A stretch of DNA of 12,041 nucleotides from Betaproteobacteria bacterium UBA7395 (lineage in GTDB: Bacteria > Pseudomonadota > Gammaproteobacteria > Burkholderiales > Rhodocyclaceae): assembly GCA_002470165.1 (NCBI GenBank), contig DKNF01000112.1:1-12041 (forward strand), read 5' to 3'. A program made the position numbers and the translations under genes. A model generated the notes under the pieces. The model saw only the letters and a program-made list of their open reading frames with translations. It was not told the origin of the DNA and made no database searches. This document shows, piece by piece, positions 5,230 through 12,041 of this stretch; the stretch's first letter is position 1; each line of letters starts with the position of its first letter.

Positions 5230-8200
5230 ATGCTCAAATCCAGTCGCCGCAAGACACAGGCGGCGCTCCTGAGGCTATTGCGTACGCTCGCAATACTCGC
5301 TGGAGCTAGCTCAGTCTTGGCAAGCACGGCTCAAGCTCAGCAATCAGGCAGCACCCAGATGGTCACGGTGCCGCTTACCGTCGTCACTTTGCCTGTCGCG
5401 CCAAGCCAGCAGAACCCGAGTGGACTGGAGCAGCAATTGATCCAGATTCCAGATTCCAGCAAGCTAAATATCAACCCAAATAACGTGCCAACCTCGCCAA
5501 CACCCAGCATTAAAGTGTCGGCTCCGGCTCCGCTCAAGGTTAACACGGCAACAGGCTGGGGGGCGTCTAACGATCCCATCTACGCTGGCAAATCCGGCAT
5601 GCCGACCTGCGGCGGCTACTGGAACGGCGTGCTGCAACCGAAATGTCCGTCCCAACCCGCCACCTACGTTTCCGAAGCAGTCGGCGCCTGCCCGGCGGGC
5701 TCCTTCGTCGACCTCGGCGCCTGGGGCTGCTACGCCTGCCCGGCCGGCTTCAACCGCACCGGCGACCCGGTGACCAGCGCCACGGCATGCAGCAAGCTCG
5801 ACCACTCGGTCAATTTGCAGCAGATGAGCGCCAAGCTGGCCGGCAGCCTGTGTCCGGCGGGCGGCTTCTTCGACATCATCCGGGGCGGTGAATGCTATAC
5901 CTGCCCGGAGGGCTACCGCCGCTCGGCGGCGCACGTCGAGGCCTCGAACGCCTGCTTCGTGCCGGCGGGCGAACGCTTCGCCCGCGCCACTCGGCACATC
6001 AAGACCATCTGGCCGCACGACTGCAAGAACGGTCGTTTCTTCGATGGTTGGGATGGCGGCGGCTGCTGGACTTGCCCAGCCGGCTACAACCGCACCGGCA
6101 ACCACATCGCCGACGCGAGGGCCTGCTCACAAGGCTACGGCGAACAGCATGCGCGCGCCACGAATCGCGGCAAGGCCGAATGCAAGGCTGGCGAATTTTT
6201 CGATCCGCGCAACGGCGGCGAATGCTGGACCTGCCCGGAAGGCACCTACCGCACCGTGCATCCTGTCACCGGCAACCAAGCTTGCGAACGGCGAGCCGGG
6301 GTGCAACTGACCAAGGCCACCCCGGTTTCCGGCTTCAGTTGCCCGGCCAATACTTTCCTCGATCTCATCAGCAGTCGTCACCCCGATGCACGCTGGCGCA
6401 TCGAGAAGCAGATCGTCGAAACCGGCAAGCGCGTTTCCTACGGTAACAGCGACGGCGCCACCTGCTGGACCTGCCCGCCGGGCTATATCCGCGACATCTA
6501 CCACGTCGCCGGCAATGCCGCGTGCCTGACCAAATCAATCAACTGGAAGCCGGCGCCCTATGTGCAGCCGGGCCTGTTCGGCCTGGACGGCGCCAGTGAA
6601 GTCGCCCAGGCGCTGCTGGCCGACGGCCGGATAGTGGAAAGCCTGATCGCCGCCATGGCGCAGGACACAGAGACGCCGCTAGTGCAGATGCGCCGGGAGG
6701 TCTACGAGGAAATCGCCACCGCGCCCGAGCGCAGTTCGCTCCTCGCCGCCGCAGTTTACATGCGCCTTGAAGCCGCAGTAAAAAATCCGGCCCAGGCCAC
6801 GCTGGCGGAAAAACGACTGGTCGCCTCGCTGGCCGAAGCAATCCGCCTGTACCGGGTATTCATCGCGCAGAACGCGCTCGATATGTACGACCAATGGAGT
6901 GAAGCCCTGATGCGCCAGGCCGCCGACGCCGCGCAGAAGGCCGGCCCGGGCAGCATGGAGCAGAATCGTCTGAATCAACTGGCGTTCAAGGGTGGTGAAA
7001 TCCCGCCGGATTTCAAGATCATCGCCACCGAAGTGATCGCCGCCAATATTCTGGCTCCGATGTCATCCCATGCGTTCATGATGGCCTCGACAGGCCTGCC
7101 ACAATTGAAGAAGGTGATTTTCCCAAGCTCATACAAGAGGAAGGCTATTCAAAGCGGTGCCGGAAAAGTCACCAACAAGGTGGGTGAGGAGATCATCGAG
7201 GAGGTGGTGGAGAAGGTCGTCAAGGAGGTCACCGAGGAGGCCGCGAAGAAGAGCGTCAAGGCCAGCCTCAAAGGGATGATCAAGGCGCTGGGCAAGGCCG
7301 GCCCGCAGATTCTCCTGGATGTGACGATTGAAGCCGTGACCGTCGTCATCGAACACTACGAGGCGGTGCTCAACGCCCGTCCTAAGCTAGTCACCAACCT
7401 GAGCGGCGCCAAGCAGCCGGTTGAAATGCTGCGCGAATTCAATGCCGACGAGGGCTGGCTGTACGAGCAGTGGGCGACGAGCCTCGGCGACGGCAACCGT
7501 AAGCCGCCGAACCTCACCGCCTTCGCCAGCCTGGCCAGCGCTGCGGTGGCTAAAGCGCCGCCGGCGCAGACCGAACCGTTGCCGACGGACAACGTGCCCA
7601 AGACCCCGGCACAGGTCAACGCGCCGAAGGTCTGGTTGCAGATGCCCGGCGCGGCCACCGACATCGGCATGGGCGGCGGCAGCCTGTGGGTCGTTGGCAG
7701 CAGCGCCACGCCGGGCGACCAGGGCGTGTTCCGCTGGGACGGCAAGACTTGGATCGACATGAAGGGCAAGGCCGTTCGTCTCGACGTCACGCCGGAAGGC
7801 AACGCCTGGGTGGTCAACGAGAAGGGCGAAATCTGGCGTCACGACGGCCGTAACTGGAACCGCGCGGCCGGTGCCGCCAGGGAAATCGGCATCGGCCCGC
7901 GCGGCGGCATCTGGGTGATCGGCGCACAGGCGGTACAAGGCGGCTTTGAAATCTTCCGCCAGGTCGGCGCCAACTGGCAGAAGGTGCCGGGCGGCGGCGT
8001 GCGGATCGACGTCGATCCGCAAGGCAACGCCTGGGTCATCAGCGATGGCGGCGACATCTTCCGCTACACCGGCAGCAACTGGGCCGGCGTCCCCGGCGTC
8101 AAGGCGCGCGACATCGGCATCGGCGGCGACGGCAGCGTCTTCGTCGCGGCCCAGGATGGCAGCGTCCACAAATGGAACGGCAATGCCTGGATCAGGCGCG

Positions 8201-8289
8201 ACGGCAAGCTCGCGGAAATCACCGTCGATGCCCAAGGCGTTCCCTTCGGCACCAGCGACAACAAACAAATCTGGATGGGCTATCCATGA
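5230..8289 (+). CDS. Exported Cys-repeat / tectonin-propeller protein
   Basis: The 1019-aa product starts at an ATG with GAGGGA upstream. Residues 1-36 are a Sec signal peptide (basic start, LLRTLAILAGASSVLA core, cleavage after AQA). Residues 37-126 are Pro/Ser/Asn-rich. All 22 cysteines lie at 127-432: C127 and C139, then five repeats beginning at C154, C208, C265, C318 and C371 with spacing C-x12/13-C-x2-C-x16-C and consensus GGECWTCPEGYRRT; repeat five has about 27 extra residues. They resemble ephrin-receptor/GCC2-like cysteine modules and are probably disulphide-bonded. Residues about 440-790 are helical, with a charged amphipathic helix (650-681) and a hydrophobic helix (683-707). Residues 802-1019 form six tectonin-like repeats of 33-40 residues, each opening with W. 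Tectonins bind lipid A or sugars, so surface or cell-cell binding is likely. The stop codon overlaps the next start (ATGA). Confidence 0.85.
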   Translation: MLKSSRRKTQAALLRLLRTLAILAGASSVLASTAQAQQSGSTQMVTVPLTVVTLPVAPSQQNPSGLEQQLIQIPDSSKLNINPNNVPTSPTPSIKVSAPAPLKVNTATGWGASNDPIYAGKSGMPTCGGYWNGVLQPKCPSQPATYVSEAVGACPAGSFVDLGAWGCYACPAGFNRTGDPVTSATACSKLDHSVNLQQMSAKLAGSLCPAGGFFDIIRGGECYTCPEGYRRSAAHVEASNACFVPAGERFARATRHIKTIWPHDCKNGRFFDGWDGGGCWTCPAGYNRTGNHIADARACSQGYGEQHARATNRGKAECKAGEFFDPRNGGECWTCPEGTYRTVHPVTGNQACERRAGVQLTKATPVSGFSCPANTFLDLISSRHPDARWRIEKQIVETGKRVSYGNSDGATCWTCPPGYIRDIYHVAGNAACLTKSINWKPAPYVQPGLFGLDGASEVAQALLADGRIVESLIAAMAQDTETPLVQMRREVYEEIATAPERSSLLAAAVYMRLEAAVKNPAQATLAEKRLVASLAEAIRLYRVFIAQNALDMYDQWSEALMRQAADAAQKAGPGSMEQNRLNQLAFKGGEIPPDFKIIATEVIAANILAPMSSHAFMMASTGLPQLKKVIFPSSYKRKAIQSGAGKVTNKVGEEIIEEVVEKVVKEVTEEAAKKSVKASLKGMIKALGKAGPQILLDVTIEAVTVVIEHYEAVLNARPKLVTNLSGAKQPVEMLREFNADEGWLYEQWATSLGDGNRKPPNLTAFASLASAAVAKAPPAQTEPLPTDNVPKTPAQVNAPKVWLQMPGAATDIGMGGGSLWVVGSSATPGDQGVFRWDGKTWIDMKGKAVRLDVTPEGNAWVVNEKGEIWRHDGRNWNRAAGAAREIGIGPRGGIWVIGAQAVQGGFEIFRQVGANWQKVPGGGVRIDVDPQGNAWVISDGGDIFRYTGSNWAGVPGVKARDIGIGGDGSVFVAAQDGSVHKWNGNAWIRRDGKLAEITVDAQGVPFGTSDNKQIWMGYP
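8057..8146 (+). repeat. 90-bp exact direct repeat, copy 1
   Basis: This stretch, within the propeller of the 1019-aa protein (around FRYTGSNWAGVPGVKARDIG), is identical base for base to 9238-9327 in the next gene. It is the longest exact match inside a roughly 650-bp duplicated segment. Identity over silent positions suggests recent duplication or gene conversion. Confidence 0.85.
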
Positions 8290-9470
8290 ACACGAATCAC
8301 ACCTCGGTAAAACGCTCGACACACGGCGGCGCGGCGGCTGCAATCCTCGTCACGCTGGCCGGCTATACCACGATGACGCTGGCCGCGCCTTCGACGCTGA
8401 AGGTGACGGCGGCGATCACCAAGCAGTATGAGGCGGTCGCGGAAGACGGACTGTCGGTGGTCGAACTGGTGACCATCGTTCCCCCGCCCAATAGGCTGAC
8501 CCAGAGCGGGCTGAAGGCGCCTACCGGCGTCACGCTGGCTTCCGCCAAGCAGGACGATACGGGCTGCGCCACGGAGGGCAGCGAGTGCCGGCAACGCTTT
8601 TCGCTGAATCTCGACACACGCCGGAACGGCTGTTCGCTGACCGGCGACTATGCGCTCGAACTCCTGGTGGTGTGCCGGCCAGGCGCTCCGGCAACGCAGT
8701 GCCAGCCGGGCACCGTCAGCATTCCGTTCAAGCTGGCCGGATCGAGCGCGGCCAATCCGGGCGGCGCCTGCTCGCAGCGCGTCGTCAACCAGAAAGCCAA
8801 TCTTGCGCAAAGCTGGCGGCAATTGCCCGGCACCGCCAGCGACATCGGCATGGGCGGCGGCACGCTGTGGATGATCGGCAGCGGCGCCGCAACAGGCGAC
8901 CAGAGCGTCTATCGCTGGGATGGCAAAGCCTGGATTGACATGAAAGGCAAGGCCGTCCGCCTCGACGTGACGCCGGAAGGCTACGCCTGGGTGGTCAATG
9001 ACAAGGGGGAAATCTGGCGCCACGACGGTCGCGCCTGGAACCGCGTGCCTGGCATCGCCAAGGATATCGGCATCGGCGCCAACGGGGCGGTCTGGGTCAT
9101 CGGAGCCGGTGCGATTGCCGGCGGCTTCGAGATTTTCCGCTGGAACAACGGCAACTGGCAGAAGATGCCGGGCGGCGGCACGCGCATCGACGTCGATCCG
9201 CAAGGCAACGCCTGGGTCGTCAGCGACGGCGGCGACGTCTTCCGCTACACCGGCAGCAACTGGGCCGGCGTCCCCGGCGTCAAGGCGCGCGACATCGGCA
9301 TCGGCGGCGACGGCAGCGTCTTCGTCGTGGCCCAGGACGGCAGCGTGCACAGGTGGAACGGCAATGCCTGGGTCAGGCGCGACGGCAAGCTCGCAGAAAT
9401 CACCGTAGACGCCCAGGGCATTCCCTTCGGCTCCGGCGACAACAAGCAGATCTGGATGGGCTACCCCTGA
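8286..9470 (+). CDS. Exported tectonin-propeller protein with 6-Cys domain
   Basis: The ATG at 8286 overlaps the previous stop codon (ATGA), implying translational coupling, and gives 394 aa with an N-terminal signal sequence (hydrophobic GGAAAAILVTLAGYTTMTLA, cleavage near residue 33). A longer in-frame extension upstream would lie inside the preceding gene and lacks a signal, so it was not used. Residues about 35-175 form an unrecognised beta-rich domain with six cysteines between 94 and 162, an even number that suits disulphides. Residues 177-394 are a six-repeat tectonin-like propeller, exactly as long (218 residues) as that of the upstream protein and about 80% identical by hand count, ending in the same QIWMGYP. 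Likely periplasmic, secreted or surface-bound; ligand unknown. It may pair with, compete with or cap the larger protein. Confidence 0.85.
   Translation: MNTNHTSVKRSTHGGAAAAILVTLAGYTTMTLAAPSTLKVTAAITKQYEAVAEDGLSVVELVTIVPPPNRLTQSGLKAPTGVTLASAKQDDTGCATEGSECRQRFSLNLDTRRNGCSLTGDYALELLVVCRPGAPATQCQPGTVSIPFKLAGSSAANPGGACSQRVVNQKANLAQSWRQLPGTASDIGMGGGTLWMIGSGAATGDQSVYRWDGKAWIDMKGKAVRLDVTPEGYAWVVNDKGEIWRHDGRAWNRVPGIAKDIGIGANGAVWVIGAGAIAGGFEIFRWNNGNWQKMPGGGTRIDVDPQGNAWVVSDGGDVFRYTGSNWAGVPGVKARDIGIGGDGSVFVVAQDGSVHRWNGNAWVRRDGKLAEITVDAQGIPFGSGDNKQIWMGYP
9238..9327 (+). repeat. 90-bp exact direct repeat, copy 2
   Basis: Second copy of the exact match at 8057-8146, in the propeller of the 394-aa protein, in the same frame and at the same position within the domain. 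The spacing of about 1.18 kb would allow recombination to fuse the two genes. Confidence 0.85.
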
Positions 9471-9494
9471 TCCCCGGTTGAACGACAATGCAGG

Positions 9495-9530
9495 AAATCT
9501 TCCCCGGCCGCGCGCGGTTGGGGAGGATTT
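9495..9530 (+). terminator. Strong intercistronic hairpin (possible attenuator)
   Basis: AAATCTTCCCC (9495-9505) pairs with GGGGAGGATTT (9520-9530) with one G-U, and the inside (GGCCGCGCGCGGTT) can continue the stem through two G-U pairs and CCGCG/CGCGG, symmetric about 9512/9513. It lies in the 82-bp gap between the second propeller gene and the secretin gene. No T-run follows, so it may be a weak terminator, an mRNA-stability element or an attenuator that lowers secretin expression relative to the propeller proteins. Confidence 0.5.
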
Positions 9531-9552
9531 GCAAACAAAAGACACAGCACAC

Positions 9553-11571
9553 ATGACTATCCGACACACCTCTCACCAAACCGCGCGGCGCACGGCGGGC
9601 CGTTTCTCCATCATCGCCCTGTCGCTGGCCGTGCTAGGGCTTTCCGGGTGCACCACCTTCGGCAACATGGCGGTCGGCGGCAGTTCCGCGCTGCCCCCAA
9701 CGCTGGCGGCGCGCCTGCCAGACACCGATTTGCTCGGCAAGGTGCCGGCCGATAAGATCGACACCGCTTCACGCCAACTGGCCGTCGAAGGCCTGAAGGC
9801 GATGGATGCCAAGGATTACCGCAAGGCTTCAGATATCCTCAACCTCGCGGTGAAGACCGACATGACGAATTCCTGGCTGCACTTCCTCAACGCCGTCGCC
9901 TACCAGATGCGCGGCGTGACCGGCGAGAGCGCGCTGTTCCCGCTGGCCGAGCAGGGCTACCAGATGGCGATCCAGTTCGACGATTCGAACTGGCTGGCGC
10001 GTTACTACGCCGGCCTTCTGGCGATGCAGCAGCGCGACTGGGCCAGCGCGCAGAAGCGGCTGGCCGAGGCGGCGCTGTACGCGGGCGATCAGCCCGATCT
10101 GCTCTACGATCTGGCGGTAGCCTCCTACTACAACCGCGACCCGAAAACCGCGGCGGCGGCGCTGGCCGGCCTGCGCGATCACGAGAAAACGAGCGCCGAT
10201 CCGCGCGTCCTGCGCGCATCCGCCATCGTCGCCGCTGCGCTGAATCAGACCGAGGAAGCGAAGGGCTTTCTCGACCAGTTGCGCGCCGCTTCGAAAATTC
10301 CGGGCGAAGCCAGCCACGTGGCGGCGCGTCTGCGCACCTGGGAAACTGCTTATCGCAACGGAGCGGAAAACGGCGCTCTGGTCAAGGCGCAGTTTCCGGG
10401 CAGCGGCGGCTTCGGGCAGCCCGCTTACCCGAGCCAGCCCGGCTATCCGCAGCAGGGCGGTTTCCCTGCCCAGCAACAGCCGGGGTTCGGCGTCCCCGCG
10501 CAGCCCGGCATGGGGGGAGCTATGGGCGGCACGGGCGCTTTCATGGGCAGCGGCGATTTCGTCGAGAAGAAGATGGCGGTCGTCGATGTGGTGATCCTGT
10601 CCACCGAGGAGGACAACACGCACGCGATGGGCGTGAACCTGCTCGATGGCCTGAAGATCCAGTTCGGCAATCCGGCGACCCTGACGCCGGGTTTCTCCCG
10701 CACCTTCACGCGCACCAACCAGGAATATCGGGATTTCAACGATCCGGCCAACAACACCCGGACAAGTACGCCCAACACGGTGCTGACGCGACAGATCAAC
10801 ATTCCCGCCATTACCTACTCGCTGAACATCGCCAACGCCAACGCCAAGCGCAACGAAGTGCTGGCCCGGCCGACGCTGGTGGCGCTGGGCAACCAGACCT
10901 CGAATTTCTTCTCGGGCGTCGATGTGAACGCCGCCGCCGTCTCCAACGGACAGGGGAGCGCGGTGCAGATCCAGAAGGAAGTCGGCGTCAAGCTCGCCGT
11001 CACCCCCGAGTTCCTGCCCAACAACCAGATCAAGCTGAACATCGCGGCGGAGCGCACCTTCCTCGCCAACCCGAATTCCTCGGTGGTTTTCGACTTCCGG
11101 CTGGACACGACGAAGACCATGGTCAACGCCAATGTGGTGATGAAATTTGGCGAAACGCTGATCCTCTCCGGCCTGTCCGAGCGCGACCAGTCCAACGGCC
11201 GCGACGGCGTGCCGGTGTTGCAGGACATTCCCATCGTCCAGTACCTGTTCTCGCGCAACGTCGATCGCAACTACTACAAGTCGGTGCTGATCCTGCTCAC
11301 CCCGCGCAAGGCGCAGTACACAAACCGCGCTGACGAGGACATCGCCGCCGAGAACGCCCAGGCCGCGCCCGCCGATCTGGCGCTGGCCGAATTCGAGAGC
11401 AAGTACCGGCCGTGGTTCAAGCCGATTCCCAACATCGGCGAGATCGTACATTCGCTGGAAGGCAGCCCCTTGTACCGCGAATTCCGCACCGGCGACCTCG
11501 CTGCTTCCTGGCAAGGCACCCGCACGCTCGGCGAGCGGCTGAAATCCGCGGTCGACTTCCTGTTCTATTGA
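9553..11571 (+). CDS. Lipoprotein secretin with TPR-like N-terminal half
   Basis: The ATG at 9553 gives 672 aa beginning with a lipoprotein signal peptide (hydrophobic 18-31, lipobox L-S-G-C33). An in-frame TTG at 9478 would bury the signal and was rejected; no strong Shine-Dalgarno is seen. Residues about 65-265 are alpha-helical, TPR-like pairs (GLKAMDAKDYRKASDILNLA is typical). Residues about 280-335 are a Gly/Pro/Gln/Phe linker. Residues about 337-580 are a type II/III secretin domain: start VVDVVILSTEEDNTHAMGVN, middle NEVLARPTLVALGNQTS, and the hallmark VPVLQDIPIVQYLFSR at 553-568, then LLTPR. Residues 580-672 are a tail that might bind a partner. Secretins form outer-membrane rings for type II, III or IV-pilus systems; here N0/N1-type domains are not recognisable and TPRs take their place. 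It is the best candidate for an exit channel of the neighbouring proteins. Confidence 0.88.
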   Translation: MTIRHTSHQTARRTAGRFSIIALSLAVLGLSGCTTFGNMAVGGSSALPPTLAARLPDTDLLGKVPADKIDTASRQLAVEGLKAMDAKDYRKASDILNLAVKTDMTNSWLHFLNAVAYQMRGVTGESALFPLAEQGYQMAIQFDDSNWLARYYAGLLAMQQRDWASAQKRLAEAALYAGDQPDLLYDLAVASYYNRDPKTAAAALAGLRDHEKTSADPRVLRASAIVAAALNQTEEAKGFLDQLRAASKIPGEASHVAARLRTWETAYRNGAENGALVKAQFPGSGGFGQPAYPSQPGYPQQGGFPAQQQPGFGVPAQPGMGGAMGGTGAFMGSGDFVEKKMAVVDVVILSTEEDNTHAMGVNLLDGLKIQFGNPATLTPGFSRTFTRTNQEYRDFNDPANNTRTSTPNTVLTRQINIPAITYSLNIANANAKRNEVLARPTLVALGNQTSNFFSGVDVNAAAVSNGQGSAVQIQKEVGVKLAVTPEFLPNNQIKLNIAAERTFLANPNSSVVFDFRLDTTKTMVNANVVMKFGETLILSGLSERDQSNGRDGVPVLQDIPIVQYLFSRNVDRNYYKSVLILLTPRKAQYTNRADEDIAAENAQAAPADLALAEFESKYRPWFKPIPNIGEIVHSLEGSPLYREFRTGDLAASWQGTRTLGERLKSAVDFLFY

Positions 11572-11577
11572 GCCATC

Positions 11578-12041
11578 GTGAAACGTTTCGCACCTTTGTT
11601 GCTGCTCCTCGCGGCATGTCATGCCGCAGCCCAGCCTGCCGCCTCCCGCGCCGTTCCCTCCGGCGCGGGAGATGCCGGCAATGCGGGCTTTACCGAAGTG
11701 TTCCGGTGGCGCTCGATCAACGGCAACGCGCGCCAGTTGTCGATTTCGCCGAACGGCGCGGTGCTGGCTCTGGGCCGCGACGGCGAAGCCTGGCAATGGA
11801 AAGGCGGCGGCCAGTGGGGACGCCTGCCGGGCAGCTTCCAGGCGCTGGCGCTCGATACCGCCAACGTGCCGTGGGGCATCGTGGCCGATGGCCGCATCCT
11901 ACGCTATCAGGGCAGCTACTGGACTGAACTGCCGGGCCGCGCCATCGCCATTGCGGGCGGCCCCGATGGCACGGTGTGGACGGTTCAGCCCGATGGGCAG
12001 CCAGCGCGCTGGTCAGCGCGCGAACGCGCCTGGCAGGCGCA
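11578..12041 (+). CDS. Tectonin-like lipoprotein, 3' end outside window
   Basis: The frame starts at GTG 11578, six bases after the secretin stop codon, and runs open to the window end (154 codons). The N-terminus MKRFAPLLLLLAAC is a textbook lipoprotein signal with lipobox L-A-A-C13, which supports the GTG start; there is no clear Shine-Dalgarno, so translational coupling to the secretin is likely. After an Ala/Gly/Pro-rich spacer (to about residue 38), tectonin-like repeats follow: W-x-S-I-N-G-N-A-R-Q-L-S-I, then GQWGRLPGSFQALALD, then SYWTELPGRAIAIAGG and GTVWTVQPDG. They are much more divergent from the two upstream propellers than those are from each other. It is probably lipid-anchored in the outer membrane and may act with the secretin as a pilotin-like or receptor subunit, but that is inference. 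Confidence 0.8.
   Translation, partial: MKRFAPLLLLLAACHAAAQPAASRAVPSGAGDAGNAGFTEVFRWRSINGNARQLSISPNGAVLALGRDGEAWQWKGGGQWGRLPGSFQALALDTANVPWGIVADGRILRYQGSYWTELPGRAIAIAGGPDGTVWTVQPDGQPARWSARERAWQA
11643..11671 (+). repeat. Perfect 10-bp hairpin at the start of a CDS
   Basis: CTCCCGCGCC (11643-11652) pairs exactly with GGCGCGGGAG (11662-11671) around a 9-base loop. It lies just after the signal-peptide codons of the tectonin-like lipoprotein, in a low-complexity spacer. It may slow translation or be a by-product of GC-rich codons. Confidence 0.4.

Noticed and set aside
8280..9569. 429-codon minus-strand frame, and a similar one at 7387-8343
   Set aside because: Both are antisense to the propeller domains; their repetitive ADADVARLDAGDAG pattern is just the reverse of the tectonin repeats.
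9829..11796. 655-codon open frame on the minus strand
   Set aside because: It is the antisense of the secretin gene, which has clear secretin motifs and a lipobox; open antisense frames are expected with GC-rich codon use.
1..12041. CRISPR array or intact insertion sequence
   Set aside because: No regularly spaced direct repeats, transposase frame or terminal repeats with target duplications were seen on either strand.

Overview
The window looks like a high-GC proteobacterial chromosome, most likely a betaproteobacterium (Rhodocyclales-like). The basis is strong G/C preference at third codon positions in the right half, tandem AraC regulators and a GspD-type secretin. No rRNA, tRNA or housekeeping gene is present to fix the taxonomy, so this is inference.

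Positions 1-3076 look like accessory or mobile-element DNA. It is sparsely coding and lower in GC. It carries an unrecognised 267-aa protein gene (678-1481), a YkgJ-type cysteine-cluster protein gene (1761-2390) and a small AlpA-like helix-turn-helix gene (2552-2755). The non-coding parts are unusually rich in perfect or near-perfect palindromes: a train of hairpins between 38 and 583, a perfect 19-bp inverted repeat inside the first CDS (969-1014), a 32-bp palindrome (1589-1620) and a 26-bp palindrome (2440-2465). The identical 12-mer GAACTATACGGA stands upstream of both the 267-aa protein gene and the AlpA-like gene.

Positions 3077-5065 hold two abutting, paralogous AraC-family regulator genes on the minus strand. 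They diverge, across a 164-bp intergenic region, from a plus-strand cluster that fills the rest of the window.

That cluster (5230 to beyond 12041) is the most interesting part. In order it encodes: a 1019-aa exported protein with five 4-Cys repeats, a helical middle and a C-terminal six-repeat tectonin-like propeller; a 394-aa exported protein with a small 6-Cys domain and a nearly identical propeller; a 672-aa lipoprotein secretin with a TPR-like N-terminal half, a Gly/Pro/Gln linker and a GspD-type secretin domain; and a GTG-started lipoprotein, cut by the window edge, with more divergent tectonin-like repeats. Start/stop overlaps and short gaps support co-transcription. My inference is that the secretin is the outer-membrane channel of a dedicated export or surface-assembly system, and that the propeller proteins are its substrates or outer-surface parts, probably carbohydrate- or LPS-binding. 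I know of no named system with this gene set. The ATPase, inner-membrane platform or pilins that would classify it are not in the window.
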